Part shown: piece by piece, positions 27,204-35,990 of the stretch
Position numbering within the stretch: position 1 is the stretch's first letter
Layout: every line of letters begins with the position of its first letter
Assembly: GCA_900546565.1 (NCBI GenBank)
Contig: URDC01000003.1
Coordinates: 53,905-117,904, forward strand
Source: an uncultured Opitutales bacterium
Lineage (GTDB): Bacteria > Verrucomicrobiota > Verrucomicrobiia > Opitutales > Intestinicryptomonadaceae
Reading direction: 5' to 3'
DNA length: 64,000 nt
Program-made: the position numbers and the translations under genes
Notes under the pieces: model-generated
Seen by the model: only the letters and a program-made list of their open reading frames with translations
Databases searched by the model: none
Told to the model about the DNA's origin: nothing

Positions 27204-28379
27204 GTGTTCGAGAGCTTCACAAAGTGGCCGTATTTCGACGAAGGCGACATTGACGCCGTCGCGGACGTTTTGCGCTCGGGCAAAATAAACCGTTGGACGG
27301 GCACAAAAAACGCCGAATTCGAAAACGTCGTCAGTAGCGCGGTGGGCGTAAAGCACACAGTCGCGGTCGCAAACGGCTCGCTCGCCCTCGAACTTGCCCT
27401 GCGCGCGCTCGGCGTCGGCGCGGGCGACGAAGTCATAACGTCGTGCCGCACATTCATCGCTTCGGCGGGCGCGGCGTTTATGTGCGGGGCAACCCCCATC
27501 GTCGTCGACGTCGATTTGAATTCGCAAAACATTTCGCCCGAGGCGGTCGAACGCGCAATCACGCCGCGAACAAAGGCGATTGTCGCCGTCCACCACGCGG
27601 GCTTCCCGTGCGATATGGACGCTCTTCTTGCAATCGCAAAGGCGCACAACCTCTTCGTCGTCGAAGATTGCGCGCAGTCGCACGGCGCAGCCTACAAGGG
27701 ACGCCCCGTCGGCTCAATCGGCGACATCGGCGCGTGGAGCTACTGTCAGGACAAAATCATCACGACAGGCGGCGAGGGCGGCGCGGCAACCACAAATTCC
27801 GAATACCTCTGGCGCAAAATGTGGGCATTCAAAGACCACGGCAGAAACTACGACGCCTGCTTCAACGGCACTCACGAACAGGGCTTCCGCTGGCTTTCCG
27901 AAACATTCGGCTCGAATTGGCGAATGACCGAAATGCAGGCACAGCTTGGAATTCGCGGCTATGCAAAACTGCCGCAGCGCGTCGAAAAACGCGCCGCAAA
28001 CGCGCATATATACAACACCCTGCTTTCGAAATTCGGGTGCATAACACTCACAACAGTCCCCGAAAACATCACCCATTCCTACTATAAATACTATTGCTTC
28101 GTCAAACCCGAGTCGCTCAAAAGCTCGTGGTCGCGCGATAGAATCGCCGCCGAAATTTCGGCGCGCGGCGTCCCCTGCTTCTCGGGAACCTGCTGGAACA
28201 TCTCCGCCGAAAAATGCTTCAAGGAACGCGGTTGGGAAAAATCGCCCGCCGACTTGCCGAACGCCTTTAAATTGAAGGATACCGCGTTGGGGCTGCTCGT
28301 CCACCCCACAATAACCCAAGCCGATATGGCGGCGGCGGCGGAAGTAATCGGCGGCGTTTTAAAAGAGGCTCAAAAGTGA
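27204..28379 (+). CDS. DegT/DnrJ/EryC1/StrS aminotransferase
   Basis: 391 residues from GTG at 27204, five bases after the fcl stop; the family N-terminus (FTKWPYFDEGDIDAVADVLR) follows at once. PLP lysine lies in YCQDKIITTGGEGG (about 184-197), and EDCAQSHGA carries the conserved Asp. These enzymes aminate keto-sugar nucleotides. With gmd present, GDP-4-keto-6-deoxymannose is a possible substrate (perosamine-type), but a UDP-linked keto-sugar is equally possible. GTGA overlap with the next gene. Confidence 0.85.
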   Translation: MFESFTKWPYFDEGDIDAVADVLRSGKINRWTGTKNAEFENVVSSAVGVKHTVAVANGSLALELALRALGVGAGDEVITSCRTFIASAGAAFMCGATPIVVDVDLNSQNISPEAVERAITPRTKAIVAVHHAGFPCDMDALLAIAKAHNLFVVEDCAQSHGAAYKGRPVGSIGDIGAWSYCQDKIITTGGEGGAATTNSEYLWRKMWAFKDHGRNYDACFNGTHEQGFRWLSETFGSNWRMTEMQAQLGIRGYAKLPQRVEKRAANAHIYNTLLSKFGCITLTTVPENITHSYYKYYCFVKPESLKSSWSRDRIAAEISARGVPCFSGTCWNISAEKCFKERGWEKSPADLPNAFKLKDTALGLLVHPTITQADMAAAAEVIGGVLKEAQK

Positions 28380-29011
28380 AACTCTACGGCGGATTTTTCA
28401 AACGCGCTTTCGATTTCGCGGGCGCGGCGGTTCTGATTCTGGCACTCTCCCCGCTATACCTGCTCTGCTATTTTTTGATTAAAAAAAATATGGGAAGCCC
28501 CGCGATTTTTTCGCAGCAACGCCCGGGGCGCGGCGCAAAAATCTTTAAAATCTATAAATTCCGCAGCATGAAAAACACCGTCGACGCCGACGGCAACCCG
28601 CTGCCCGACGAAGAGCGCATAACTCCGCTCGGCGCATTCCTGCGCAAAACCTCGCTCGACGAACTCCCGCAACTCTTCAACGTTCTAAAAGGCGATATGT
28701 CGTTTATCGGGCCGCGCCCGCTGCTGCCGCAGTATCTGCCATATTATACCGAGCGCGAAAAACTGCGCCACACAGTCCGCCCCGGAATCACCGGGCTCGC
28801 GCAAATAAACGGACGCAACTGCACAACTTGGGATAAAAAACTTGAATTCGACGCCCAATACGTCGAAACCCTCTCATTCTTCGGCGATGTAAAAATCGCC
28901 TTGCTCACCGTCAAAAACGTGCTTTGCCATAAGGACGTCCAGCCCGTCTCACAAGAGGGCTACCTCGACGAAATCCGCCGAAATGCAAAACAGCCCGACT
29001 CTCGGCAGTGA
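28376..29011 (+). CDS. Initiating sugar phosphoglycosyl transferase (PglC/WcaJ type)
   Basis: 211 residues, start GTG overlapping the aminotransferase stop. One N-terminal re-entrant membrane helix, then the conserved Asp/Glu-containing KIYKFRSMKN (about 58-67), TSLDELPQLFNVLKGDMSFI and GPRP (about 97-120) and RPGITGLAQINGRN. Transfers a phospho-sugar from a UDP-sugar to undecaprenyl phosphate, the first step of repeat-unit synthesis. Small monotopic form like PglC, without the N-terminal membrane domain of WcaJ. Confidence 0.92.
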   Translation: MKLYGGFFKRAFDFAGAAVLILALSPLYLLCYFLIKKNMGSPAIFSQQRPGRGAKIFKIYKFRSMKNTVDADGNPLPDEERITPLGAFLRKTSLDELPQLFNVLKGDMSFIGPRPLLPQYLPYYTEREKLRHTVRPGITGLAQINGRNCTTWDKKLEFDAQYVETLSFFGDVKIALLTVKNVLCHKDVQPVSQEGYLDEIRRNAKQPDSRQ

Positions 29012-29027
29012 ACCTGCCAGTCGGGCT
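28992..29027 (+). terminator. Terminator across the end of the polysaccharide operon
   Basis: AGCCCGACT / AGTCGGGCT with inner GGCAG / CTGCC and a short T-run. The stop codon of the transferase (29009-29011) lies inside the hairpin. Confidence 0.75.
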
Positions 29028-29082
29028 TTCAAAATCAGGCAAACATCAATAGCCTGCGCAGCCCGCAGGCAACCCCGCGCCA

Positions 29083-29256
29083 CTTACCGCATTATCCGAC
29101 GCGAACTTCGAATATACGCGCGGCGGGATTGCCGATTAGCTTGGGGAGGTAGTCCCTGCCGCGCCCGAGCCCCTTTTTCGGCTCGGGAACGGCAACGCAA
29201 GCCGTGTAGCCCAAAAGCGACATCGCCGAAGACGTCAAAAACAGACGTCTGTTCAC
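29083..29256 (-). CDS. Possible small Tat/lipoprotein-like ORF
   Basis: 57 codons starting with GTG, 47 bases downstream of the FAD oxidoreductase stop and on the same strand. It begins NRRLFLTSSAMSLLGYTAC: a twin arginine, a hydrophobic stretch and a lipobox-like Cys20. The remainder is short and basic. No strong ribosome site, and I recognise no family. It may be a small secreted protein, a remnant of a longer signal-bearing gene, or chance. The rest of 29012-29303 holds the operon terminator only. Confidence 0.3.
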
Positions 29257-29303
29257 TTTTTAAACTCTATAATTCTCTCGGTGTGTTCGATGCTTTACAG
29301 GCT

Positions 29304-30980
29304 CTATCTGCGCTTTTTAAGACGCAGAACCTGCCCTTCTTTCGCGAGCGTGTAGCGCAACTTCCACATATCGACGTCCTGAACCGCTTTGCCGTCGTCC
29401 ATACATTGAACCGCCGCAGCGGCAGCCGAATGCCCCAAAATCATAAACACGGGTTCCATTCTCAGCGACCCATACGCAATGTGGGAGGCCGAAACCGCGC
29501 AAATCACATACAAATTCTGGCACTGTTCGCGCTTCGGAACAATGCACCCATATGAAATCTGATACGCGCCGTTTTCGGAAAGACTGCGCTGCACATCGCC
29601 TTCGTTCTGAACAAAACCGTATTCGTCCACAAAACGCGAGGTGTTGTGCGAATCCATCGAATACGAGCCCATGCCGATTGGCTCGGGCGCGACTTTCGAG
29701 TTCTGGCAGTCGCGCTGCGTCAGCACATATTCGCCAACCAGACGGCGCGCTTCGCGGATATACATATAGAACGGCCAGTTGCCCGTGTCGCCGAATTCGT
29801 CTTTGGGCAGCCCCAAATTCTTAATCGCTTCGCGGAATTTCGCGGGCGTGCGCGGGTCGGTCTTCCAGAAATAGAACAGCCCGAGAGTGTAGTCTTTGTG
29901 CGCTTTTGCGATTTTCGCGCGCTCCTCATACGAGGCTTCGGGATAGTTGTAGTTGCAGCCGATAAAGTCCGTCGAGAACGCCTCCTTGTTGTTGATGTCC
30001 GTCTTGTGGTTGGGCATCTTCGAGATAATCAGCGGGAACGCGTTGGGATTGGCTTCAAACCAGCGTCCGCAAAGCTCGTAATCCGCCGCATTGTAGTTGT
30101 CGGGCTTGGGCAGCTCGACCTTGTTCGGGCCGAAATCCGTAAAGCACAGACGGTAGTTGTAGGCCTGAACCTTCTTGTCCGCTTCGCCGTTTTTGAGCGG
30201 CTTTTCGGGCGAAATGTATTTGAGCAGCCCGCTCGACTTGTCGCCCTTCACCTTGTAGGGGTCGACCTTCACGGTAAAGTGATGGCCGTTTTGGCGAAGA
30301 GTGTCGCGATACCCATTGAAGTCTTCGCCGTATTTGTCGTTGCTTTCGCGCCCGACAACATATTCGCAGCCCGCCGAAGCCATAAGGTCGCCTTCAAACG
30401 TAGCGTCGATAAACATCTTGGCGGAATACTTTTTGCCGCTTAAAGTCGTAATCGACTTGATTTTCTTGCCGACCTTCTCGACGCCGTTTTCCCTGTCGAG
30501 ATACTCACCGCGGTGGATAATGATGTTCGGATATTCCGCCAGCCAATTGTTGTAGACGTAAAGGGCAATGCGCGGCTCGAAAATCCACATCGTCTTGTCG
30601 TCTTCGTGAATTGCCTTCGTGCCCTGCCCGCTGCCCGAAAATTCCGAACGCTTCTCGGCATACCAGTTGGCGTCCTTCTTGTATTCGGCATAAACGCGCT
30701 TGTAGAATTCGCGCGAAAGGCCGCCGATAACGTCCGTGTTGCCCGAGTCGGTCATACCGAGCCCCGACGAAGACATCGCGCCCAAATTCAAATCGGGCGA
30801 AACCAAATAAACCTTCTTGCCCGATTTTGCAGCCCTGATTGCCGAAACAACCGCGCCCGACGTTCCGCCGTAAATAACAATGTCGCCCTCGAACGACTTT
30901 TTAACATCTCCGCTCGCCGAAACCGAAAACACCGAGATAAACGCAGCAAGCACCATCAATAAGCTTTTTATAGATTTCAT
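29304..30980 (-). CDS. Secreted FAD-dependent oxidoreductase (FAD_oxidored family)
   Basis: 558 residues. Signal peptide 1-23 (cleavage near SVSA-SGDV), then the FAD Rossmann motif IVIYGGTSGAVVSAIRAAKS (about 34-53), a Val-rich loop, and the C-terminal SASHIAYGSLRMEPVFMILG typical of PF12831. Members are common in PVC and Bacteroidetes genomes and often annotated as xanthan-lyase-associated; their substrates are mostly unknown. Standalone gene; upstream is a 560-base repeat region. Confidence 0.85.
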   Translation of the reverse strand: MKSIKSLLMVLAAFISVFSVSASGDVKKSFEGDIVIYGGTSGAVVSAIRAAKSGKKVYLVSPDLNLGAMSSSGLGMTDSGNTDVIGGLSREFYKRVYAEYKKDANWYAEKRSEFSGSGQGTKAIHEDDKTMWIFEPRIALYVYNNWLAEYPNIIIHRGEYLDRENGVEKVGKKIKSITTLSGKKYSAKMFIDATFEGDLMASAGCEYVVGRESNDKYGEDFNGYRDTLRQNGHHFTVKVDPYKVKGDKSSGLLKYISPEKPLKNGEADKKVQAYNYRLCFTDFGPNKVELPKPDNYNAADYELCGRWFEANPNAFPLIISKMPNHKTDINNKEAFSTDFIGCNYNYPEASYEERAKIAKAHKDYTLGLFYFWKTDPRTPAKFREAIKNLGLPKDEFGDTGNWPFYMYIREARRLVGEYVLTQRDCQNSKVAPEPIGMGSYSMDSHNTSRFVDEYGFVQNEGDVQRSLSENGAYQISYGCIVPKREQCQNLYVICAVSASHIAYGSLRMEPVFMILGHSAAAAAVQCMDDGKAVQDVDMWKLRYTLAKEGQVLRLKKRR

Positions 30981-31028
30981 AGACCATCTATTTTGCCTCC
31001 CCTCTCCCCTCCTGTCAATCTTTTACTT

Positions 31029-31088
31029 GCGGGGGCTTTGCCCCCGCGAACGGATTTTGCTCCGCAAAATACCTCCGTTCTTCCCCCA
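31029..31088. repeat. Mosaic module B (inverted copy)
   Basis: Read on the minus strand it matches modules at 53374-53432 and 57665-57724 (GGGGGAAG, a hairpin ending in TCCG, then GGGGGCAAAGCCCCC). Perfect palindromes: GCGGGGGC-TTT-GCCCCCGC (31029-31047) and ATTTTGC-TCC-GCAAAAT (31054-31070). The whole stretch 30981-31541 holds no gene I can support. Confidence 0.75.
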
Positions 31089-31236
31089 ACTCTCCGAGGA
31101 TATGTTCTTGTTTGATAAGCGGCGCGATTGGCTTTGCCAATGCGCTTTGACTATTCATTAAAGTAAAACAGGATTTACCGAATGGGAAAGACTTTTACAT
31201 TATTTATTCGGCTTAGGATACCCGTGTGTGCTTGGC

Positions 31237-31545
31237 TAAAACGGGCGAGGCGCGTGCTAAAAAGACGCTGTTAGATTTTAGCCCGCTCCTATCGTCGCTC
31301 AGCTCTTGGCTTCGCCAATTCAACGTGAGTGCGCCTCCGTTGCGACCACAAAAGTTGCGAAGCAAGCTTTTGGGGAGAATAAAACACGGAGTGTTTTACC
31401 CGTAGGGCGAGAACAGCGCGGATTTTGCGTAGCAAAACCAAGCGAGCGAGTTCAATCTAAAATACAAAAAAGAAGTTCCGAATGGAACTTCTTTCAGCAT
31501 TATAAATAAAATATTCGCAACGGGAGGCGTCCTCGCGGTTTTTAG
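31237..31545. repeat. Mosaic repeat block, site 1
   Basis: Shares ordered segments with 57613-58153: a TAAAACGG...GACGC segment (31237-31268 and 57772-57803), 47 bases with two mismatches (31294-31340 and 57614-57660), about 72 bases (31339-31410 and 57874-57945), about 49 bases (31413-31462 and 58034-58084), and a GCAACGGGAGGCGTCCTC core before a stop codon. It contains triloop palindromes, for example AAAACAC-GGA-GTGTTTT (31381-31397) and TTTTGC-GTA-GCAAAA (31423-31437). The stop codon of the Fe-S protein gene (31542-31544) lies inside the repeat end. Confidence 0.8.
31464..31493 (-). terminator. Terminator after Fe-S membrane protein gene
   Basis: On the minus strand AAGAAGTTCC, four-base loop, GGAACTTCTT then T6. 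Ten-base perfect stem (31470-31493). The same hairpin recurs at 53311-53334 after another gene, so it is part of the mosaic repeat. Confidence 0.8.
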
Positions 31546-33323
31546 AAGGGGAAGGGGGATTGAGGGGAGGACTCCGCTGGGGTTTGGGTGGGAGTGTGGA
31601 AGCGCATTGAGTCGTCGAATTTTTTTGCGCGAATGTGGGTGGAGAGCCCCTCGACGACGATTGCGCGGTGCGGGCGCGACGGGCATATGCTTTCGCACGC
31701 GCCGCAGCCGATGCAAACTTCGGGATGGACTTTCGGAATGTAGAGGTGGTTCTTCCTATCGCCGAAGGGGACGGTCTCGATTGCCTGAACGGGGCAATGT
31801 TCGGCGCAGGCGGCGCAATCGGTCATATCGAGTTTTACGACGCACAGGTTTTCGTTGAAGATTGCCGTGCCGATTTTTATGGAATGTTTTTGCTCGTGTG
31901 TGATGAACTCAATCGCGCCCGTCGGGCACGCCTTCGAGCAGCTGTGGCAATCGAAGAGGCAGAAGCCCTCGGAGTAATCCATATATGGCTGGAAGATGTG
32001 CGAAAGTCCCCACTCGCCCGTTGAGGGTTTCAGGATTTGCGCCTTGCAGGCGGCGGTGCAGATTTGGCAGCCCGTGCATTTTTCCAAAAAGTTTTCTATG
32101 CTTTTCGAGCCGGGAGGTGCAGTGAGGCGTTTGTCGGGGCGGTCGCCGACGACGGTGTAGGGCGAGATGTTTGCGGTGCTTGTTGCGGAGGTGGCGGTGT
32201 CGGGTTTTGCGGTGAGGGAATCTCTTTTTGCCGCCGCGCATAGTGTCGCGGCAAGTCCGCCCGCAGTTGCGGCGAAGGCTCGGCGCGGAATTTTGAAATC
32301 GAGCGGGGAATGGGCTGTGGGGGTGTCGGGGCGGGAGGTTGCAAAGCGTGCAGGCGATGTCGGGCTTTGTATTTCGGATTTTTTGTTTGCGTCTTTTTTG
32401 GAAGTCGGAAGGTAGAGTCGGTTGGGCGTAATTTTTATTGCGCGTTTCGGGCAATTCGCGGCGCAATCGAGGCACAGGACGCAGCGCGAGAAGTCGAGCG
32501 ATTTATTTTTGGAGTCGATGCACTCCGCCTTGCAGTTGCGCTCGCACAATCCGCAGGAGACGCATTTTTTTGTGTCGAGCGAGAGTTTGAAAAGCGAGAA
32601 TTTTGCAAGAAGCCCGAGCCACGCTCCAACGGGGCATAGTGTGTTGCAAAAAAGTCTGCCGCGGGAAATAGAAACGAGCGAAATTGCCGTCAGAATCGCC
32701 AATGCCGCGCCGAATGCCGAAATTGCGACGCGCGGGTCGCCTTCGAGCGGTTCGACTGAATATATCCCGAGGTCGTAGGCGAGGTTGTTTACGGAATCGA
32801 AGGCGAGTGCGGCCGCGGGGCGGATCGCACTGCCGAAGATTTTTCCGTAGAGCGAATACGGGTCGACGAAGCCAAGCAGAGCCGACCAGCCGAATGTTAT
32901 GCAGGCGACGGCGGCGAGCAGGAATATCGCGCGCAGAGCCGTGCGCGGCTTCCTGTATTTGCGCGAAAACAGTTTGCGGGCGAAATTTTTTGCGGGCTTC
33001 GCGTTGAAAATACGCGTCGAGAGCACGGCTCTTGCCGCGCGCGAAATGATGTCCATAAAAATTCCGAATGCGCAGAAAAACGAACAATAGGCGCGCCCGA
33101 AAACGAGGGCGAAGACGCCGAATACGACGAATGCCGAAGTCGCCGCGACTGCGCCAGTGCCGAGCATTTTAAGCAACGACGGCACGAACTGCGTGTGCGT
33201 CGGGTTGTGCATATAATACGCGCGGGGCAGTTCGTGATACATGTCGAGAAACTGCGCTGTTATGAGCATGAACACACCGAGGGCGACTGCGATGCGCATA
33301 TTTCGCAAAATTTTAAAAAACAT
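31542..33323 (-). CDS. NapH/NapG-like 4Fe-4S membrane protein
   Basis: 593 residues. N-terminal half has about five membrane segments with paired CxxxC motifs in loops (YCSFFCAFG and FCNTLCPVG), as in NapH/CcoG-type quinol-linked proteins, then two ferredoxin clusters (CVSCGLCERNCK, CVLCLDCAANCP). After a linker with a Tat-like stretch (PRRAFAATAGG) come four more cysteine sets (CTGCQICTAACK, CHSCSKACP, CAACAEHCP, CIGCGACESICP), NapG-like. It looks like a NapH-NapG fusion passing electrons from the membrane outward. The DUF362 gene directly upstream is a frequent partner. Its stop codon comes from a repeat. Confidence 0.8.
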   Translation of the reverse strand: MFFKILRNMRIAVALGVFMLITAQFLDMYHELPRAYYMHNPTHTQFVPSLLKMLGTGAVAATSAFVVFGVFALVFGRAYCSFFCAFGIFMDIISRAARAVLSTRIFNAKPAKNFARKLFSRKYRKPRTALRAIFLLAAVACITFGWSALLGFVDPYSLYGKIFGSAIRPAAALAFDSVNNLAYDLGIYSVEPLEGDPRVAISAFGAALAILTAISLVSISRGRLFCNTLCPVGAWLGLLAKFSLFKLSLDTKKCVSCGLCERNCKAECIDSKNKSLDFSRCVLCLDCAANCPKRAIKITPNRLYLPTSKKDANKKSEIQSPTSPARFATSRPDTPTAHSPLDFKIPRRAFAATAGGLAATLCAAAKRDSLTAKPDTATSATSTANISPYTVVGDRPDKRLTAPPGSKSIENFLEKCTGCQICTAACKAQILKPSTGEWGLSHIFQPYMDYSEGFCLFDCHSCSKACPTGAIEFITHEQKHSIKIGTAIFNENLCVVKLDMTDCAACAEHCPVQAIETVPFGDRKNHLYIPKVHPEVCIGCGACESICPSRPHRAIVVEGLSTHIRAKKFDDSMRFHTPTQTPAESSPQSPFPF

Positions 33324-33390
33324 ATCGGATATGGTTTTTATTTGTTTTTACCGTTTTTCGGTCGTGTTATGCCGTGTTTTGTCGGGTTTA

Positions 33391-34341
33391 TCATGCTACG
33401 GAGATTCGGCGTACGGAGAGTTTTGACAGGTCGGAAGTGCCTACGCCAAGTTTTTCGGCGGCGGCGATGTATTTGATTTCGTCGAGTTCGAAGGGATTGC
33501 CCTTCTTGTGGAGTTTGGCGACGGAGGCGAAAATCTTTACGGCGGCGGCGTCGGCTGCGACGATGTCGGTCGATATTATCTGGTATTTCACCACCGGCGC
33601 GTAGTCGGGCGACTTGCCGATTGGCCCGTAGTCGAGCATAACGCGGAAGGCGTCGACAATCGTGAGCGTCGTTTTTTGGCAGGTGGCGTAATCGGCGATG
33701 CACTGGGGCATATTGTTTTTATGAAACCACTGCCTGTCCCAAACGCAACCCATATAGTTTTTGAGGGCGCAGGTGATTTTTGCGCCGCTGTGGTGTTTTA
33801 ACACGGGAATATTGATGAAGACGTCGGGATTGACCGCCAGTTTATGCACGAGGGCGGACTTCAATTTTTTGCCGCGCGGTATTTGCTTTTCGACGAACAT
33901 CGAACGCGTGTTGCCGGCGACCATTTTCCCGCCGTTTTTTTCGACCGCCGCCTTTATGCCGCTAATGTTGTAGCGGTTGTCCCAGTCGTTGCCGCAGGTG
34001 TGGTCGAAACACAGAACTTCCTTCGCGCCCGCGTCGAAGCAATGGCGCACGACAGCCCCGACGAGTTCGGGATTCGTGTTCGAGCCGAACTCGGGCGGTT
34101 TGTCCCAGCCGATATTCGGTTTTATGACGACGGTTTGCCCCTTGGACACGAAGCGTCGCATGCCGCCCATTTCGGCGATTCCGCGCTCGAACATTTCGAC
34201 GGGGCTGCCGCCATATGCCGCGACGAGGTCGGGATTTTTTTTCGAGGGAGTTTCGCGCGTCTGGGAGAAAACGGTTTCGGGCAGAAGCGCGGTTGCCGAT
34301 GCTGCCGCGGCGGCGGATTTCAAGAACTGTCTTCTTTGCAT
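33391..34341 (-). CDS. DUF362 protein with Tat signal
   Basis: 316 residues. Twin-arginine signal MQRRQFLKSAAAA at the N-terminus, cleavage near residue 26. DUF362 core motifs VVIKPNIGWDKPP (about 71-83), PVLKHHSGAKITCALKNYMG (about 177-196) and DIVAADAAAVKIF. No cysteine-rich ferredoxin domain is present, and the Fe-S clusters are supplied by the neighbouring gene 67 bases downstream on the same strand. The pair probably forms a periplasmic redox module of unknown substrate. Confidence 0.85.
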   Translation of the reverse strand: MQRRQFLKSAAAAASATALLPETVFSQTRETPSKKNPDLVAAYGGSPVEMFERGIAEMGGMRRFVSKGQTVVIKPNIGWDKPPEFGSNTNPELVGAVVRHCFDAGAKEVLCFDHTCGNDWDNRYNISGIKAAVEKNGGKMVAGNTRSMFVEKQIPRGKKLKSALVHKLAVNPDVFINIPVLKHHSGAKITCALKNYMGCVWDRQWFHKNNMPQCIADYATCQKTTLTIVDAFRVMLDYGPIGKSPDYAPVVKYQIISTDIVAADAAAVKIFASVAKLHKKGNPFELDEIKYIAAAEKLGVGTSDLSKLSVRRISVA

Positions 34342-34470
34342 AGTGTGCCTTTTTTTTGGAAGTGTTAAGTTGTGCGTTCGGGTTATTTTGGTGTTTAGAT
34401 GATGAATGGTTATGTGTGCTCGGGCAAGATTTTTTTGCGCAAATGTTTGTCGGGCGTGCGTCGAAACGCG

Positions 34471-34498
34471 TTGACAAGGGTCGGCACGCGAAAATAAT
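34471..34498 (+). promoter_or_regulatory. Probable promoter of TauE/SafE gene
   Basis: TTGACA (34471-34476), 16 bases, AATAAT (34493-34498). The start codon is at 34511, which leaves a leader of only a few bases and no Shine-Dalgarno. Confidence 0.5.
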
Positions 34499-34510
34499 AA
34501 CGCGGGTTAT

Positions 34511-35392
34511 ATGGACGGAGTTTCGGATTTTTTTGCGTCGCCTTTGCAGGTGTGCGCACTTTATTTTTGCGCGCTGCTCATCGGAATGGCGAAGACGGGC
34601 ATTCAGGGAGTTGTGATGATGTCGGTTCCGCTGATGGCGGTCGCGTTCGGGGCAAAGGAATCCACGGGCGTGATTTTGCCGATGTTGTGCATGGCGGACG
34701 TGATTGCGGTTGTCTACTACAAGCGCGATGTCGACTTGAAATGCGTTCTGCGTCTGCTTCCGTCGGCGGTTGCGGGGCTGTTTGTGGCGGTCGCCGTTGA
34801 CAGTTTCATTCCAGAGCGTCAATTCAAGCACCTTATGGCGTTTTGCATTTTTATAGGGCTTGCGACTATGGTTTTGCCCGAAATCCGTAAATTCTGGCGC
34901 AAGCGCAAGGCGTGTTTTGGTTGTCGTGGGCGCGGGAATGGCTCGGCTGCGGGCGGCGGAAGCGTTGCGGCTATGCCGCGGGAGGCTGTGCGGGAATCCG
35001 AGTCGGGCGGGAAAGAGGCTCGCCCCGCGTTTATGGACAAGTGGTGGTATTCGGTTTTCTTCGGCGTCATGGGCGGATTTACGACGATGATTGGCAATGC
35101 CGCGGGCGGGGTGATGTCGGTTTATCTGCTTTCGATGAGGTTCGACAAGCTCGCTTTTGTGGGCACGAATGCGTGGTTTTTTCTTATCATAAACTATTCG
35201 AAGCTGCCGTTGCAGATTTTTGCGTGGGACAACATTTCGGCTAAAACGATGCTTGTCGATTTGACGGCTTTGCCGTTTATATTTTTGGGCGCGTTTGTCG
35301 GGATTTGGCTTGTAAAGCGGATTCCCGAGCGGTGGTACAGGCTGCTTATTATGGCGATGACGTTTGTTTCGACGCTCGTAATGGTGTTCTGA
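34511..35392 (+). CDS. TauE/SafE family permease
   Basis: 293 residues, eight predicted membrane segments in two related halves, joined by a hydrophilic Gly/Ser-rich cytoplasmic loop (about 140-175). The GMAKTGIQGVVMMSVPLMAV segment and GGFTTMIGNAAGGVMSVYLL are the conserved repeats of the family, which exports sulfite, sulfonates or other organic anions. Monocistronic and divergent from the DUF362 gene. Substrate cannot be predicted. Confidence 0.85.
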   Translation: MDGVSDFFASPLQVCALYFCALLIGMAKTGIQGVVMMSVPLMAVAFGAKESTGVILPMLCMADVIAVVYYKRDVDLKCVLRLLPSAVAGLFVAVAVDSFIPERQFKHLMAFCIFIGLATMVLPEIRKFWRKRKACFGCRGRGNGSAAGGGSVAAMPREAVRESESGGKEARPAFMDKWWYSVFFGVMGGFTTMIGNAAGGVMSVYLLSMRFDKLAFVGTNAWFFLIINYSKLPLQIFAWDNISAKTMLVDLTALPFIFLGAFVGIWLVKRIPERWYRLLIMAMTFVSTLVMVF

Positions 35393-35454
35393 TTCCGCCG
35401 TGTAGGGGCGCGAAAAATCTTGATTTTTACCCCGGGCGAAGTTAGAAGAATAGT

Positions 35455-35916
35455 ATGTTTGAAATTATGCTGCTGATATTGATTGGCGCGGGTCTGATTT
35501 TCTTGGAGACCGTGCTTGTGGGCGGAATTTGGTGTGTGGCGGGGCTTGCGCTTTGTCTGTGGGGTGTGTGGCTTTCGTATGTCGGCTTCGGCGCGTTTGC
35601 GGCGGTTTTGGCGTTGGCGTTTTCGTTTGCGGCGTGCGTGGGAGCGTTCCTGTTTTGGCTTTATGTTTTGCCGAAGACGCGTTTCGGGAAGAAGATTTAT
35701 CTTTCGTCCGCGCAGGACGGGAAGGCTCCCTCGGCGGACTTCAAGGCTTTGGTCGGGCGGCGCGGAAGGACTGTCAGCAAGCTTATGCCGACGGGAAAAG
35801 TCGAGCTTGGGGGCGTTTTATACGACGCGCGGGCGGAGCTTAACCACCTCGAAAGCGGTGTGGATGTCGAGGTTGTGTCGGCGGACTCGTTTTCGGTTGT
35901 TGTGCGCAGGGTTTAG
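35455..35916 (+). CDS. NfeD-like membrane protein
   Basis: 153 residues: two or three membrane segments (1-80) followed by a small beta-rich OB-like domain (about 95-150) with the GRRGRTVSKLMPTGKVELGG motif of the NfeD C-terminus. NfeD1b-type proteins without the protease domain are encoded next to flotillins, as here, and act in membrane microdomain organisation. 74 bases precede floA. Confidence 0.85.
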   Translation: MFEIMLLILIGAGLIFLETVLVGGIWCVAGLALCLWGVWLSYVGFGAFAAVLALAFSFAACVGAFLFWLYVLPKTRFGKKIYLSSAQDGKAPSADFKALVGRRGRTVSKLMPTGKVELGGVLYDARAELNHLESGVDVEVVSADSFSVVVRRV

Positions 35917-35990
35917 AAAAATCGCCGCGATGATGTTCAGATTTTAATCGAGAAAATAACAAACAATAAAAAAGGAAAAAAGGCGTTTTT

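Noticed and set aside
31306..31509. Small open frame reading through the repeat block
   Set aside because: The same peptide-like string recurs wherever the repeats occur. It follows from palindromic DNA, not from a gene.
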